DNA of 37,216 nucleotides from an uncultured Prochlorococcus sp. (GCA_902572065.1 CACGEL010000004.1:1-37216); one strand, 5' to 3'. Positions 18,160 to 28,188 are shown, numbered from the stretch's first letter. Notes: a model not told the origin generated them from the letters alone. Numbers and translations are program-made.

Positions 18160-19557
18160 ATGAGTATTTCTTCTTTTCTAACTAAAAAGTTTTTAAAGTC
18201 ACTTTTTTTTCCTGCCCATAACAGAGGAAGAGCTTTACCAAAAGGCTTAATTAGATTATTAAAAAAACAACCAGGTTTTTGGGATTTACCTGAACTTCCT
18301 GAAATAGGTTCTCCATTATCTAATAGTGGATTAATAAATGATGCTCAAATATCAATTTCAAAAAGAGTAAAAACCAAAAAATGTTTTTTCGGAGTAAACG
18401 GAGCCTCTGGTTTAATTCAATCAGGAATAATTGCCATGGCTAATCCTGGAGAATATATTCTTATGCCAAGAAATGTTCATATTAGTGTTATTAAAGCTTG
18501 TGCTTTGCAGAATATTATTCCAATATTTTTTGACTTAGAATTTTCAAAGAAAACTGGACATTATAAGCCCATCACTAAAAAGTGGTTTAAAAATATATTC
18601 AATAATCTGGATTTTGAAAACAAGAAAATTGTAGGCGTAATACTTGTTAGACCTTACTATCAAGGATACTCTTCAGATATTGAACCTTTAATTAAAATTT
18701 GTCATCAACATGATTTACCCGTTTTAGTTGATGAAGCCCATGGTTCATATTTTCTTTTTTGTGAAAATTTAAATTTGCCTAAATCAGCCTTAAGATCCAA
18801 AGCTGATTTAATAGTCCATTCATTACATAAGTCACTTAACGGACTAACTCAAACAGCAGTAATTTGGCATAATGGCAATCTTATAGAAGAAAATAATTTA
18901 ATCAAAAGCATAAATTTATTGCAGACTACAAGTCCAAATTCCCTTTTACTTTCCTCTTGTGAAGAGTCTATTAAAGACTGGCTAAATAAGGATAATCTGA
19001 ATAAATACAAAAAAAGAATTTCTGATGCAAAAGAAATCTTCAAAGAGTTAAAAAAAAGAAATATACCTCTTATTGAAACTCAAGATCCTTTAAAAATAAT
19101 ACTAAATACATCTGAAGTTGGAATTGATGGTTTTACTGCAGATAGATTTTTTTATAAAAATGGACTAATTGCTGAATTACCTGAAATGATGACACTTACT
19201 TTTTGCCTTGGGTTTTCAAGTCATAGGGATTTTATTTTTTTATTTCATAAATTATGGAAAAAGTTACTAATTAATACTAATAAATCTAATAATCTGAAAG
19301 CTATAAAACCACCTTTTAAATTAGTACAAACCCCAGAAATGCCAATAGGAATTGCCTGGAGGAGTAAAACATATAGTATTCCACTTGCTCAATCCTTAGG
19401 AAAAATTTCTGGAGATATTATTTGTCCTTATCCTCCTGGAATACCTTTAATAGTTCCTGGAGAGAGAATAGACAAAGAAAGAATAGATTGGATAGAAACT
19501 CAAAGTTTATATAACGAAGATCTGTTAAATTCATACATAAGGGTCCTATATAATTAG
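18160..19557 (+). CDS. Orn/Lys/Arg decarboxylase family PLP enzyme (fold type I)
   Basis: The 465-residue protein matches the group I Orn/Lys/Arg decarboxylase family: NGASGLIQSGIIAM (cofactor phosphate loop, about 80-93), PRNVHISVIKAC, VRPYYQGYSSDI, the DEAH aspartate at D191 and the PLP lysine K224 in HSLHKSLNGLTQTA. A C-terminal domain with ICPYPPGIPLIVPGE is present, as in the full family. The likely reaction is removal of CO2 from arginine, lysine or ornithine for polyamine synthesis. The substrate cannot be assigned from these motifs. The N-terminal wing domain of enterobacterial enzymes is missing, as usual in cyanobacteria. cdsA follows after nine bases. Confidence 0.88.
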   Translation: MSISSFLTKKFLKSLFFPAHNRGRALPKGLIRLLKKQPGFWDLPELPEIGSPLSNSGLINDAQISISKRVKTKKCFFGVNGASGLIQSGIIAMANPGEYILMPRNVHISVIKACALQNIIPIFFDLEFSKKTGHYKPITKKWFKNIFNNLDFENKKIVGVILVRPYYQGYSSDIEPLIKICHQHDLPVLVDEAHGSYFLFCENLNLPKSALRSKADLIVHSLHKSLNGLTQTAVIWHNGNLIEENNLIKSINLLQTTSPNSLLLSSCEESIKDWLNKDNLNKYKKRISDAKEIFKELKKRNIPLIETQDPLKIILNTSEVGIDGFTADRFFYKNGLIAELPEMMTLTFCLGFSSHRDFIFLFHKLWKKLLINTNKSNNLKAIKPPFKLVQTPEMPIGIAWRSKTYSIPLAQSLGKISGDIICPYPPGIPLIVPGERIDKERIDWIETQSLYNEDLLNSYIRVLYN

Positions 19558-19566
19558 AAATCAAAT

Positions 19567-20424
19567 ATGAGATTGCGAAGTGGTTTACTAATCGGATTAT
19601 TTGGATTAATAGTTGTTTTATTAGGTGGATGGTTTTTCACAATAGCAATTGCACTTCTTACCTATATTGCCCTACTTGAATTTTTTAGAATGGCTGAATT
19701 TACTGGAATAAAACCAGCTACTAAAACTACATTATTTTCATGTTTCATAATTACAATCTCTACTTATCTAGAAGTTATTGGATTCCTTGATAGAGAAATA
19801 TACAATTCGATATTACCAATATGTTCAGTAGGGATATGTACATGGTTATTGCTTCAGCCTAAGTCAGGCACAATTGCTGATATTGCAGCATCTATTTTTG
19901 GATTGTTTTACTTAGGTTTTTTACCTAGTTATTGGATTAAATTGAGGTCAGTTGAATCGACGATAAATCATATGTCCGATGGAATATTATCCTTTGAAAA
20001 CTTTTCAAATTCGTCAGGTCTTTACTTAACATTAATTTCTTGTTTATTAATAGTAGCTAGTGATATTGGCTCTTATTTTATTGGAAAGTCATTTGGCAAA
20101 AAAGCTCTTTCTCCTATATCTCCCAGCAAAACACTTGAAGGTTTGATAGGAGGAATAATATGCTCAATTTCTGTAGCAACTTTTTTTGCGTTTTTACTTA
20201 ATTGGAAGAATCCATTTTTAATAGGTATTTTGTATGGAATGTTAGTTTCACTTATGGCATTAGTAGGCGATTTAATTGAATCAATGATGAAAAGGGATGC
20301 AAAAATAAAAGATTCAGGAACTTTTTTGCCTGGTCATGGTGGAATTCTTGATAGAATTGATAGTTATATTTTTACACCTGCAGTCATCTATTACATAATT
20401 ATAATTTTGAAGTATTTTAATTAA
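19567..20424 (+). CDS. cdsA: Phosphatidate cytidylyltransferase (CDP-diacylglycerol synthase)
   Basis: CdsA makes CDP-diacylglycerol from phosphatidate and CTP at the membrane, the precursor of phosphatidylglycerol, which thylakoids require. The 285-residue protein has about eight hydrophobic segments and the CDP-DAG synthase signature near the C-terminus: MMKRDAKIKDSGTFLPGHGG followed by ILDRIDS. The SPSKTLEGLIGG motif lies upstream of it. Length is normal. The gene probably shares a transcript with the decarboxylase gene nine bases upstream. It ends four bases from a decayed minus-strand gene. Confidence 0.95.
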   Translation: MRLRSGLLIGLFGLIVVLLGGWFFTIAIALLTYIALLEFFRMAEFTGIKPATKTTLFSCFIITISTYLEVIGFLDREIYNSILPICSVGICTWLLLQPKSGTIADIAASIFGLFYLGFLPSYWIKLRSVESTINHMSDGILSFENFSNSSGLYLTLISCLLIVASDIGSYFIGKSFGKKALSPISPSKTLEGLIGGIICSISVATFFAFLLNWKNPFLIGILYGMLVSLMALVGDLIESMMKRDAKIKDSGTFLPGHGGILDRIDSYIFTPAVIYYIIIILKYFN

Positions 20425-20427
20425 TTA

Positions 20428-20646
20428 TCAAATATTACTTTTGATGACAAATCTAGATTTATTATTTACATATAAGTCTTGATAAATAATATTCTTAGCT
20501 TCTAAGTAAATTTCATCTACTTTACTAAAACACTTTTGATTTTAAATTAACTTTAAAGAATGAATATCAATACTTTTAAGAACAGACTTTAACCAAGTTT
20601 TAATTGCAATATTATTAAATTTATTAATTTTACTTTTGCTAAACAC
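20428..20646 (-). pseudogene. Decayed gene remnant, weakly DUF2993-like
   Basis: On the minus strand a GTG at 20646 overlaps the last codons of the alpha/beta-hydrolase gene and opens a frame of 34 codons (FSKSKINKFNNIAIKTWL; KSVLKSIDIHSLKLI). It stops at TAA 20542-20544. The same frame then continues for 37 codons with protein-like content (FSKVDEIYLEAKNIIYQDL; YVNNKSRFVIKSNI) until TGA at 20428-20430, four bases from cdsA. The VDxIxLEAKxIIYQDLxV pattern recalls the repeated strands of DUF2993 proteins of cyanobacteria. That family normally exceeds 200 residues, so most of the gene would be lost. An untranslated spacer with chance coding content is the alternative. Confidence 0.45.
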
Positions 20647-21538
20647 AAAAATAATCGTAAATAATCTTGCCAGTTAATGATGGCAAATCTACATGTGGGA
20701 GGTGACCACAATTTTTCAACCCAATAAAATTCAATTGATCAATTTGTTTTATTTTATAAATTTCTTTTTTTCCAAGAATTCGATCATTCTCTCCACATAT
20801 AGTTTTAATTGAAATATTTTGCATATATTTATATGTCCCTGCGAATCCACCACTTTTTGCAAAAGAGGCTAATGAATTTCTCCAACCAGGACACCCTAAA
20901 TGAATAGAGGCGATTTGCTCTTCCATAGAACCAACATTTTTATCTGGATAAGCAAAAGCTTGTCTACAAAGACTTTTTCTTACTTGAGGCAAACCTAAAA
21001 AAGCAGCTCCAATTTGATTTAATGGGAACGGAATAGTTTTGGGTTCACCAAAAAATCCCGCTGGTGATAATAGAATTATTTTATCAATGAGGTCTGGAAT
21101 TTCCTTCGCTAAGTTTAACGCTACTGATCCTCCCATAGACGCGCCAACAATCATTAACTTATTTTTTAAAGTTAAAGTATTAATAATATCTAAAAGATTA
21201 GATATTATTTTACAAGCATTATATTCATTTGAAGCAATCCTAGGAGTGAAACCAAATCCTAATAAGTCGGGTATTATCAACTGGAATTTATTTTTAAGAA
21301 ATGGATATATTCTACGAAACTCCAGAAAACTACTGTCAAATCCATGCAAGAACAATATAGGTTTTCCTGAACCTTCTATAACTACAGGGAATTGTGAATA
21401 ATTCCATTTTTCGTCAAGTTTTACCCATTTGACATCCTTAGACATGTATAAGCCTGCTGGATCTTGAATAGATACCTTAATCTTTTCAAAATAATCAATA
21501 TTCAGTCTATTAAAGTCATTAAAATATTTTTTATTCAA
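20639..21538 (-). CDS. Alpha/beta-hydrolase fold protein
   Basis: The 299-residue protein has the fold's landmarks: the oxyanion-hole HG in ILFLHGFDSS (65-66), DLLGFGFTPR, the nucleophile elbow GASMGGS with S134, an acidic residue in ICGENDRILG and the catalytic His in NCGHLPHVD. A cap region lies at about 155-230. Substrate is unknown; members include esterases, lipases and haloperoxidase-like enzymes. The start is uncertain. TTG at 21538 lies five bases after the stop of the gldA-like gene and suits an operon, while an ATG at 21445 would give 268 residues and still keep the full fold. The gene's end overlaps the decayed remnant by eight bases. Confidence 0.85.
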   Translation of the reverse strand: MNKKYFNDFNRLNIDYFEKIKVSIQDPAGLYMSKDVKWVKLDEKWNYSQFPVVIEGSGKPILFLHGFDSSFLEFRRIYPFLKNKFQLIIPDLLGFGFTPRIASNEYNACKIISNLLDIINTLTLKNKLMIVGASMGGSVALNLAKEIPDLIDKIILLSPAGFFGEPKTIPFPLNQIGAAFLGLPQVRKSLCRQAFAYPDKNVGSMEEQIASIHLGCPGWRNSLASFAKSGGFAGTYKYMQNISIKTICGENDRILGKKEIYKIKQIDQLNFIGLKNCGHLPHVDLPSLTGKIIYDYFCV

Positions 21539-21543
21539 AGAAT

Positions 21544-22638
21544 TTATGAAATTATAATTTTTTGCTTTTCAAAATTCGAAATAGTTTCAATAATGTCTTG
21601 TTGACTAATTTTAAAAGGTAAAAAATGAATTTCAGATTTATCCCTACATGTAAACTCAGCAATTTTATTTAAATTATTATTTTCAAAAACATTTATACCT
21701 AATTCAGCAATAGAAGTTGGTAAATTTAATTTTTTCATTAAAACCAATAGCTGTTTAATTGATTGATCAGCTAATTTATTATTATTTTTGGTTTCTTCTA
21801 ATCTTAATTGTAATAATATGCCAACTCCAACAATTTCTCCATGTAAGGGCTTATGCGTTGCAACTATTTGAGTAATAGCATTATGAAAAGCATGAGCAGC
21901 TGCAGTTCTACACTTTTCACCTCCAATTCCTCCAATCAATCCAGCAGTCAGAGCACATCCTTCAATAGTATTGCACCAAGAAAGATTTTGAACACATTGA
22001 TTCTGATAAGCGCTCTCTCCATAAATAAGTAACTGATCTCTTAATACTCTTGATATTTGAATTGCTTGTTGAACAAGTCCATCTTCAGATTCTGAACAAG
22101 TTAAAGAAGATTCATACCATTTTGCTAAAGCATCAGCTATTCCACTAGAAAGTGTCCTCTTTGGAGCGGTTTTAATGAATTCATAATCAAGCACCAATAT
22201 TTTAGGGCAGGATTTTAATTCAATGTCCTTAATGAATTGCCCATTTATTGAATAAATATTTGAAAGTGCAGTCCATCCGGCACAAGTGGATGCACTTAAA
22301 GGAATAGTGATAACAGGAATCGAAAAAGAATCTGCTAAAAATTTCCCAGCATCTAAAACTTTACCTCCACCTATGGCAATAATAGAGTCACAATTATTCT
22401 TGAGTACAAAACTTTCTAACCTTTTAATATCTTCAAAACAACAGTCGTATTTTAGGTTGGAAATATGTATTTCAAAATCCTCGTCAAGCAAATCTTTATA
22501 AATCTGCTGCCTAATTTTATTAGTTGCTGCACTTCTTCCTAAAAGCAAAGGGCGCTTAGAAAATTCTTTAATTTTTGGTAAAGCTTTAAACCAGGCACCA
22601 CTTCCCCTATATATTTTTTCTGGTGATATTAACTGCAT
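21544..22638 (-). CDS. Glycerol-dehydrogenase-like iron/zinc alcohol dehydrogenase
   Basis: The 364-residue protein belongs to the GldA-type branch of metal-dependent alcohol dehydrogenases. The NAD-binding glycine motif is AIGGGKVLDAGKFLAD at about 88-103. The metal ligands are an Asp in SGIADALAKWYES and two His in AAHAFHNAI and HKPLHGEIVGVG. In bacteria such enzymes oxidise glycerol to dihydroxyacetone, but relatives act on other polyols or on glycerol-1-phosphate, so the substrate is open. It begins 14 bases after clpC ends and the hydrolase gene follows after five bases, which suggests a joint transcript. Confidence 0.85.
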   Translation of the reverse strand: MQLISPEKIYRGSGAWFKALPKIKEFSKRPLLLGRSAATNKIRQQIYKDLLDEDFEIHISNLKYDCCFEDIKRLESFVLKNNCDSIIAIGGGKVLDAGKFLADSFSIPVITIPLSASTCAGWTALSNIYSINGQFIKDIELKSCPKILVLDYEFIKTAPKRTLSSGIADALAKWYESSLTCSESEDGLVQQAIQISRVLRDQLLIYGESAYQNQCVQNLSWCNTIEGCALTAGLIGGIGGEKCRTAAAHAFHNAITQIVATHKPLHGEIVGVGILLQLRLEETKNNNKLADQSIKQLLVLMKKLNLPTSIAELGINVFENNNLNKIAEFTCRDKSEIHFLPFKISQQDIIETISNFEKQKIIIS

Positions 22639-22652
22639 ATGAGCATGGAGGA

Positions 22653-25184
22653 TTAAAAATTAGCCCCTGCCAATTCTTGCGAAGATTCCTCTGAAGAAAT
22701 ATTTACTGTAACTTTCTTATTATCGTCAATATCTACTAAAGCTGTATCTCCATCTTTTATTCTGCCTGACAAAACTTCTTCAGCTAAACTATCCTCTAGT
22801 AAGCGCATTACTGCTCTTCTTAAAGGCCTTGCTCCATAAGATGGATTATATCCCTCTTCAACGAGTCTTTCTTTAAATGCATCAGTAACATCTAATTTTA
22901 TACCTTTATCATTTAATCGAGAGAATACTTCTTTTAACATTATTTCTGCGATATCCTTAACTTCGTTCTTAGTTAATTGCCTAAATACAATTATTTCGTC
23001 AAGTCTGTTTAAAAACTCTGGCCTGAAGTATTGTTTTAATTCCTCATTTACAAGAGATTTAATCCTATTATATTGGCTATCTTCAGCAGAATCACCAGAG
23101 AATTCGAAACCTAAACCACCACCACCTTTCTCTATCACTTTAGAGCCAATATTAGAAGTCATTATTAAAAGCGTATTTTTAAAATCGACTGTTCTACCTT
23201 TGGAATCTGTTAATCTTCCATCTTCAAGTAATTGTAATAACAAATTAAATACATCTGGGTGTGCTTTCTCTACTTCATCAAATAAAACTACTGTATATGG
23301 TCGCCTTCTTACAGCTTCTGTAAGTTGACCTCCTTCATTAAAACCAACATAACCTGGAGGGGAACCAATTAGTTTACTAACCGTATGTCTTTCCATAAAT
23401 TCAGACATATCCAATCGAATCATAGCTTCTTCACTACCAAAGAAATATGATGCTAAAGATTTAGTTAGTTCTGTTTTTCCAACACCAGTAGGTCCAGAAA
23501 AAATAAAGCTTGCAATAGGTCTATTTGGATTTTTTAAACCAACTCTAGCTCTTCTTATAGCTTTTGATACTGATTTTACAGCCTCATCTTGTCCTATAAG
23601 CCTTTGATGTAATGTCTCTTCCATATTGAGCAGTTTTACTGACTCAGTTTCTGTTAATTTCTGAACAGGAACGCCTGTCCATGAAGCCACTATATGAGCC
23701 ACATCTTCTTCATTTACGAGAGGACTTTGAATAACATTTGAGTTATCTTTTTCAGTTATCACAGCATTACTTGAGTCATTTTTATCTGAACTTTCTTTTT
23801 TGTTATCTAAAAGCTCTTTAATTTTTGCAGACAATTCTATTTCTTTTTCCCTTAACTGACCGGCTTGATCAAAATTTTGATCTCTTACTGATTCTTCTTT
23901 TTGTTTTTGAACTTGCCTTAATTCCTTATCAATTTTTTTAGCTTCAGGAGGAAGTTTGGAGTTAATTAATCTTACTCTACTTCCTGCTTCATCTATAAGA
24001 TCAATAGCCTTATCTGGTAAAAACCTATCCGATATATAACGATCACCCAGGTGAGCTGCAGCTTCTAAAGCTTCATCAGTAATTTTTAAGCGATGGTGTT
24101 GTTCGTAACGTTCTCTTAAACCTTTTAAAATTTCTATTGTATCTTCAATAGATGGCTCTCCGACTGTAACTGGTTGAAATCTTCTTTCAAGAGCTGCATC
24201 TCTCTCAATATGTTTTCTATATTCATCTAAAGTTGTAGCCCCTATGCATTGGAGTTCACCTCTAGCTAAAGCAGGCTTTAAGATATTTGCGGCATCAATA
24301 GCACCTTCAGCAGCTCCTGCTCCGATTAAAGTATGAACTTCATCAATAACCAAAATAACGTTTCCAGCCGATTTAATTTCTTCCATTATTTTTTTTAGTC
24401 TCTCTTCAAATTCACCTCTATATTTTGTTCCTGCCACAAGAAGACCAATATCAAGAGTTAAAACCCTTTTATCTTCAAGAATATCAGGTATTTCTCCAAG
24501 TTGAATTCTTTGAGCCAATCCTTCAGCTATAGCTGTTTTCCCAACTCCAGGCTCTCCTATAAGAACAGGATTATTTTTAGTTCTTCTACCTAGAATCTGA
24601 ACAACTCTATCTATTTCATCATGACGTCCTACAACTGGATCAAGCTTTGATTCACTTGCGAGTTTTGTCAAATTAGTCCCGAATTCGTCAAGAGTTGCTG
24701 TCTTTAGATTTCCTTTATTTTGAGAAGATCCACCTGTACCCACTTCAGCAGTCTCTCCAAGCATTCTTATTACTTGAGTTCTAACTTTGGTTAAATCTAT
24801 CCCTAGATTTTCTAAAACCCTTGCTGCGACTCCTTCACCTTCCCTAATTAGACCTAATAGTAAGTGTTCAGTACCTATATAATTATGTCCTAATTGTCGG
24901 GCTTCTTCTAGAGACAACTCCAACACTCTTTTTGCTCTTGGGGTAAAAGGTATTTCTACTGCTACAAAACCAGAACCTCTACCTATTATTTTCTCAACTT
25001 CAATTCTTGAATCTTTTAAATTAACTCCTAGTGATTTAAGTACTTTTGCTGCTACCCCTGTACCTTCACCTATTAAACCCAACAAAATTTGCTCCGTTCC
25101 AACAAAATTATGTCCAAGCCTTCGAGCCTCCTCTTGGGCAAGCATAATGACTTTTATTGCTTTTTCTGTAAATCTTTCAAACAT
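22653..25184 (-). CDS. clpC: ATP-dependent Clp protease ATPase subunit ClpC
   Basis: ClpC is the Hsp100 unfoldase that feeds proteins to ClpP-type proteases and is essential in cyanobacteria and plastids. The 843-residue protein has two N-terminal Clp repeats (about 4-75 and 79-144), the first AAA+ domain with Walker A GEPGVGKT (210-217) and Walker [10 protein letters not shown], a central UVR-like motif ([11 protein letters not shown]), and the second AAA+ domain with [21 protein letters not shown] and FLNRLDEII. The C-terminal domain with [10 protein letters not shown] is intact. The central insertion is that of ClpC rather than ClpB, whose coiled-coil is longer. A 180-base spacer lies upstream, where I see no clear regulatory motif. 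Confidence 0.97.
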   Translation of the reverse strand: MFERFTEKAIKVIMLAQEEARRLGHNFVGTEQILLGLIGEGTGVAAKVLKSLGVNLKDSRIEVEKIIGRGSGFVAVEIPFTPRAKRVLELSLEEARQLGHNYIGTEHLLLGLIREGEGVAARVLENLGIDLTKVRTQVIRMLGETAEVGTGGSSQNKGNLKTATLDEFGTNLTKLASESKLDPVVGRHDEIDRVVQILGRRTKNNPVLIGEPGVGKTAIAEGLAQRIQLGEIPDILEDKRVLTLDIGLLVAGTKYRGEFEERLKKIMEEIKSAGNVILVIDEVHTLIGAGAAEGAIDAANILKPALARGELQCIGATTLDEYRKHIERDAALERRFQPVTVGEPSIEDTIEILKGLRERYEQHHRLKITDEALEAAAHLGDRYISDRFLPDKAIDLIDEAGSRVRLINSKLPPEAKKIDKELRQVQKQKEESVRDQNFDQAGQLREKEIELSAKIKELLDNKKESSDKNDSSNAVITEKDNSNVIQSPLVNEEDVAHIVASWTGVPVQKLTETESVKLLNMEETLHQRLIGQDEAVKSVSKAIRRARVGLKNPNRPIASFIFSGPTGVGKTELTKSLASYFFGSEEAMIRLDMSEFMERHTVSKLIGSPPGYVGFNEGGQLTEAVRRRPYTVVLFDEVEKAHPDVFNLLLQLLEDGRLTDSKGRTVDFKNTLLIMTSNIGSKVIEKGGGGLGFEFSGDSAEDSQYNRIKSLVNEELKQYFRPEFLNRLDEIIVFRQLTKNEVKDIAEIMLKEVFSRLNDKGIKLDVTDAFKERLVEEGYNPSYGARPLRRAVMRLLEDSLAEEVLSGRIKDGDTALVDIDDNKKVTVNISSEESSQELAGANF

Positions 25185-25364
25185 TTAAGACTTTAATTCC
25201 TACTAATAACCTACCAGTATTAAGTCAATTTTGTGTTCAGAATGAGCTTTTGTGAATACTCAAAATTTTAATTTTTTTAACATAATATTACCTTAATGTC
25301 GATATAGCAGCTTATTAAAGTGATTTCAAGGATTCTGGTAATCCGCACAAAAATAAGTTAATAA

Positions 25365-25802
25365 CTACTTTATAAATTTTTTTTCTTTCAAAACAGCGTC
25401 AGTGCCGTCTTTATAGTAGTTTTTTCTTCTTCCAACAGTTAAGAAATTGAATTCGCTATAAAAAACATCAGCAATTGAATTTTTTTCCGAAACTTCCAAT
25501 AATAATTTTTTTATATTTAATTTTTCACACTGTTTTATTAAATAGTTCATTAAATAAGTACCGTAACCTTTTCGACGAAATCTTTTGTCAATCGAAAAAA
25601 AGTTTATTTGAGCTTCATCAATTATTGTATGAACAACATAAATTCCAATTATCTTCTTTCCTATTAATATTGCAACCACTTTAACTCCTCTCTTTTTAAA
25701 CTCACTTTCCCATTGTTTTTTAGTCCATAAACAAATTGTTTTTGTATCTAATTCAAAACATAATTCAAGTTCTTTATGATCAATTTCTTTAATTGAAATC
25801 AT
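25365..25802 (-). CDS. GNAT-family N-acetyltransferase, RimI-like
   Basis: The 145-residue protein has the GNAT layout: VVAILIGKKIIGIYVVHTI (strands 2-4), AQINFFSIDKRFRRKGYGTYL with the acetyl-CoA binding RxxGxG loop at about 85-91, and LLLEVSEKNSIADVFYSEFN followed by FLTVGRRKNYY, as in RimI. RimI acetylates the N-terminal alanine of ribosomal protein S18, and other RimI-like enzymes act on other N-termini, so the target is inferred. It precedes clpC on the same strand with a 180-base gap and is divergent from lysA. Confidence 0.82.
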   Translation of the reverse strand: MISIKEIDHKELELCFELDTKTICLWTKKQWESEFKKRGVKVVAILIGKKIIGIYVVHTIIDEAQINFFSIDKRFRRKGYGTYLMNYLIKQCEKLNIKKLLLEVSEKNSIADVFYSEFNFLTVGRRKNYYKDGTDAVLKEKKFIK

Positions 25803-25898
25803 TGAATTAATTATTATCTCTAAAAAAAGATTTTTTTAAATTGACTACATTATAGAAGTTCTGAAAGTTGTAGAATAATATTGTAAGAAATCGTTCCT

Positions 25899-27272
25899 AT
25901 GGAAGAAAAAACTTCATTCTTAAAAAATAAAATTGATTTAACTAGCCCCAACAAAAATATCGTACCCATTACTACCACTATTGACAGCACTAAAAAACTC
26001 AATATTGGTGGATGTTCTATAGAAGATTTAGTAAAAAAATACGATTCACCACTTTATATATTAGATGAGGTAACTTTAAGAAATTCCTGTAGAGCTTATA
26101 AAAAAGCATTAGAAAAATATTATCCAGGAGTATCCCTCCCAATCTATGCTTCCAAGGCAAATAGCTCCCTTTTTATGAGTAATATGGTAGCTTCAGAGGG
26201 ATTTGGTCTTGATGCCGTTTCAGAAGGTGAATTATTAACGGCTTTAAAGGGTGGGGTTCCAAATGAAAAAATTGTTTTTCATGGAAATAATAAATCTGAT
26301 AAGGAAATTACCTTTGCCATAAAAAATAAAATCAAAGTAATTGTAGATAATGATCATGACCTAAGAAGATTAGAAGAGATATCTGACTCATTAAATTATG
26401 ATCTAGAAATAATGATTAGATTTACCCCTGGAATAGAATGCCATACTCATGAATACATAAGAACCGGATCCTTTGATAGCAAGTTTGGATTTGGACTTGA
26501 GTCTTTAAATAAGTTATTTCGAGTATTAAATCAAACTAAACATCTAAAATTAATTGGATTGCATGCTCATATAGGATCTCAGATATTCGAACTTGATCCA
26601 CATAAAGATCTTGGAGAAATAATGGTAAATGTTATCTTGCAAGCTAGAGAATTTGGTCACAAAATAAAAGAGCTAAATGTTGGTGGTGGATTAGGAATTA
26701 AATACACCCAGGAAGATGATCCCCCTTCCATTGATTCTTGGATCAAAACAGTTTCATTATCTGTTATTCAAGCTTGTGAAAAAAATAAATTAGATTTACC
26801 TGTACTCATGTGCGAGCCTGGAAGATCTATAGTTTCTACCGCTGGCGTAACAATATACAAGATTGGGGCATTTAAAGAAATTCCTGGGATAAGAACATAC
26901 TTATCAGTTGATGGTGGTATGAGTGATAATCCGAGACCAATTACATATCAATCTAATTATTCTGCTTGTTTAGTAAATAATCCTTTAAATAGAAATTCCA
27001 AAAAAATATATACCGTCGCAGGTAAGCATTGTGAATCTGGAGATGTATTATTTAAGGAAATTGAACTAGGTGATTGTAAAACAGGAGATTTAATTTGTGT
27101 TTTTGGAACTGGTGCATATAATAATTCAATGAGTTCTAATTACAACAGGATTCCCAAGCCTGCTTCACTATTAGTATCTAATGGGGAAGCAGAAATTATC
27201 CAAAGGAGAGAAAGTCCACATGATCTTCTTAAATTCGATGTATTACCCGATCGCTTTATCAAGGAAAGTTAG
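25899..27272 (+). CDS. lysA: Diaminopimelate decarboxylase
   Basis: LysA performs the last step of lysine synthesis, decarboxylating meso-diaminopimelate. The 457-residue PLP enzyme of fold type III has the cofactor lysine K86 in PIYASKANSS, LIGLHAHIGSQIF, the glycine loop NVGGGLGIKY, the phosphate-binding CEPGRSIVSTAGV and the active-site Cys in KHCESGDVLF. Length is slightly above the family norm of about 420 owing to an N-terminal extension of about 30 residues. The gene opens a plus-strand run (lysA, cdaA, uppS, bioB, trhO, unknown) with short gaps throughout. Confidence 0.96.
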   Translation: MEEKTSFLKNKIDLTSPNKNIVPITTTIDSTKKLNIGGCSIEDLVKKYDSPLYILDEVTLRNSCRAYKKALEKYYPGVSLPIYASKANSSLFMSNMVASEGFGLDAVSEGELLTALKGGVPNEKIVFHGNNKSDKEITFAIKNKIKVIVDNDHDLRRLEEISDSLNYDLEIMIRFTPGIECHTHEYIRTGSFDSKFGFGLESLNKLFRVLNQTKHLKLIGLHAHIGSQIFELDPHKDLGEIMVNVILQAREFGHKIKELNVGGGLGIKYTQEDDPPSIDSWIKTVSLSVIQACEKNKLDLPVLMCEPGRSIVSTAGVTIYKIGAFKEIPGIRTYLSVDGGMSDNPRPITYQSNYSACLVNNPLNRNSKKIYTVAGKHCESGDVLFKEIELGDCKTGDLICVFGTGAYNNSMSSNYNRIPKPASLLVSNGEAEIIQRRESPHDLLKFDVLPDRFIKES

Positions 27273-27299
27273 GTACATTTAAATAAATTAAATTTTAAT

Positions 27300-28178
27300 G
27301 TGAATTTTTGGGGGTTTATAAACTTAAAGTTTTTATTAGATGTATTATTTGCAGCTGGATTTGGACTTTTATTATTCTCGAGAGTTAAAGAACAGAGAAC
27401 ATTATGGCTTTTGAGAGGATATTTATTTTTAGTTTCCTTCGCATGGTTTATTCAAAGATATGCATATCTTCCTCTAACTTCCAAATTAATTGACGCAGTA
27501 GTTCTAGCTTGTTCTCTATCCTTAGCAATTCTTTGGCAAGGAGAGCTAAGAAGATTAATGGAATTACTAGGTACTGGTAGGTTAACTGTATTATTAGGCA
27601 ATCCACCTAGAGAATTTAGAGCTACATCTACAACAGTTAACCAGTTAGTTGATGCAGCAGGAAAACTTTCTCAAAATAGAAAAGGAGCTTTAATAGTTGT
27701 AGATTTAGGGAGCGATTTAAGACCAGAAGATTTCTTATATTCAGGCATAAATATTGAAGCGCAATTGTCTACTGATTTGTTAATAAATCTATTTGCAACA
27801 GACACCCCATTACATGACGGAGCTGTTCTAGTAAAAGGAAATAAAATTATTTCTGCTGGAGTAATACTGCCTCTATCGAGACAAGGCATAAGTCGCTTCG
27901 GAACAAGACATCTAGCTGCATTGGGAATTACAGAAAGATTCGACAGATGTATTTGCATTGTAGTATCAGAAGAAACAGGTACTTTGTCATTAGCTAATCA
28001 AGGAAAACTTGAGAGACCTATTACAAGTAGCCGATTGCAAGAGCTTCTTATAAAATTAGTAGGCAATCAAAATCAATTAGGAGATCCAAAATCATCTGCA
28101 AATAAAAGCACTTTGTCCCAAAATATAAATACCAATGATAATATTACTATTGAAAATAATTCAAATAAATCAGATTAA
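27300..28178 (+). CDS. cdaA: Diadenylate cyclase (CdaA type), c-di-AMP synthase
   Basis: CdaA condenses two ATP into cyclic di-AMP at the membrane. The 292-residue protein has three N-terminal hydrophobic segments (about 7-25, 38-54, 62-80), then the DAC domain at about 95-240 with GALIVVD, the DGA motif at 173-175 (PLHDGAVLV) and GTRHLAALG at 201-209. The textbook RHR motif reads RHL here (L205), while the Arg and His before it are kept. A 40-residue Asn/Ser-rich tail follows. The start is GTG at 27300; the overlapping ATG at 27298 is followed at once by TGA. It lies 27 bases behind lysA and 10 bases before uppS. Confidence 0.92.
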   Translation: MNFWGFINLKFLLDVLFAAGFGLLLFSRVKEQRTLWLLRGYLFLVSFAWFIQRYAYLPLTSKLIDAVVLACSLSLAILWQGELRRLMELLGTGRLTVLLGNPPREFRATSTTVNQLVDAAGKLSQNRKGALIVVDLGSDLRPEDFLYSGINIEAQLSTDLLINLFATDTPLHDGAVLVKGNKIISAGVILPLSRQGISRFGTRHLAALGITERFDRCICIVVSEETGTLSLANQGKLERPITSSRLQELLIKLVGNQNQLGDPKSSANKSTLSQNINTNDNITIENNSNKSD

Positions 28179-28188
28179 AGATTAATTC

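Noticed and set aside
25185..25364. Possible small RNA or gene in the clpC-rimI gap
   Set aside because: Frames in both directions are short and without protein-like content, and no stable G/C hairpin with a T-run is visible.
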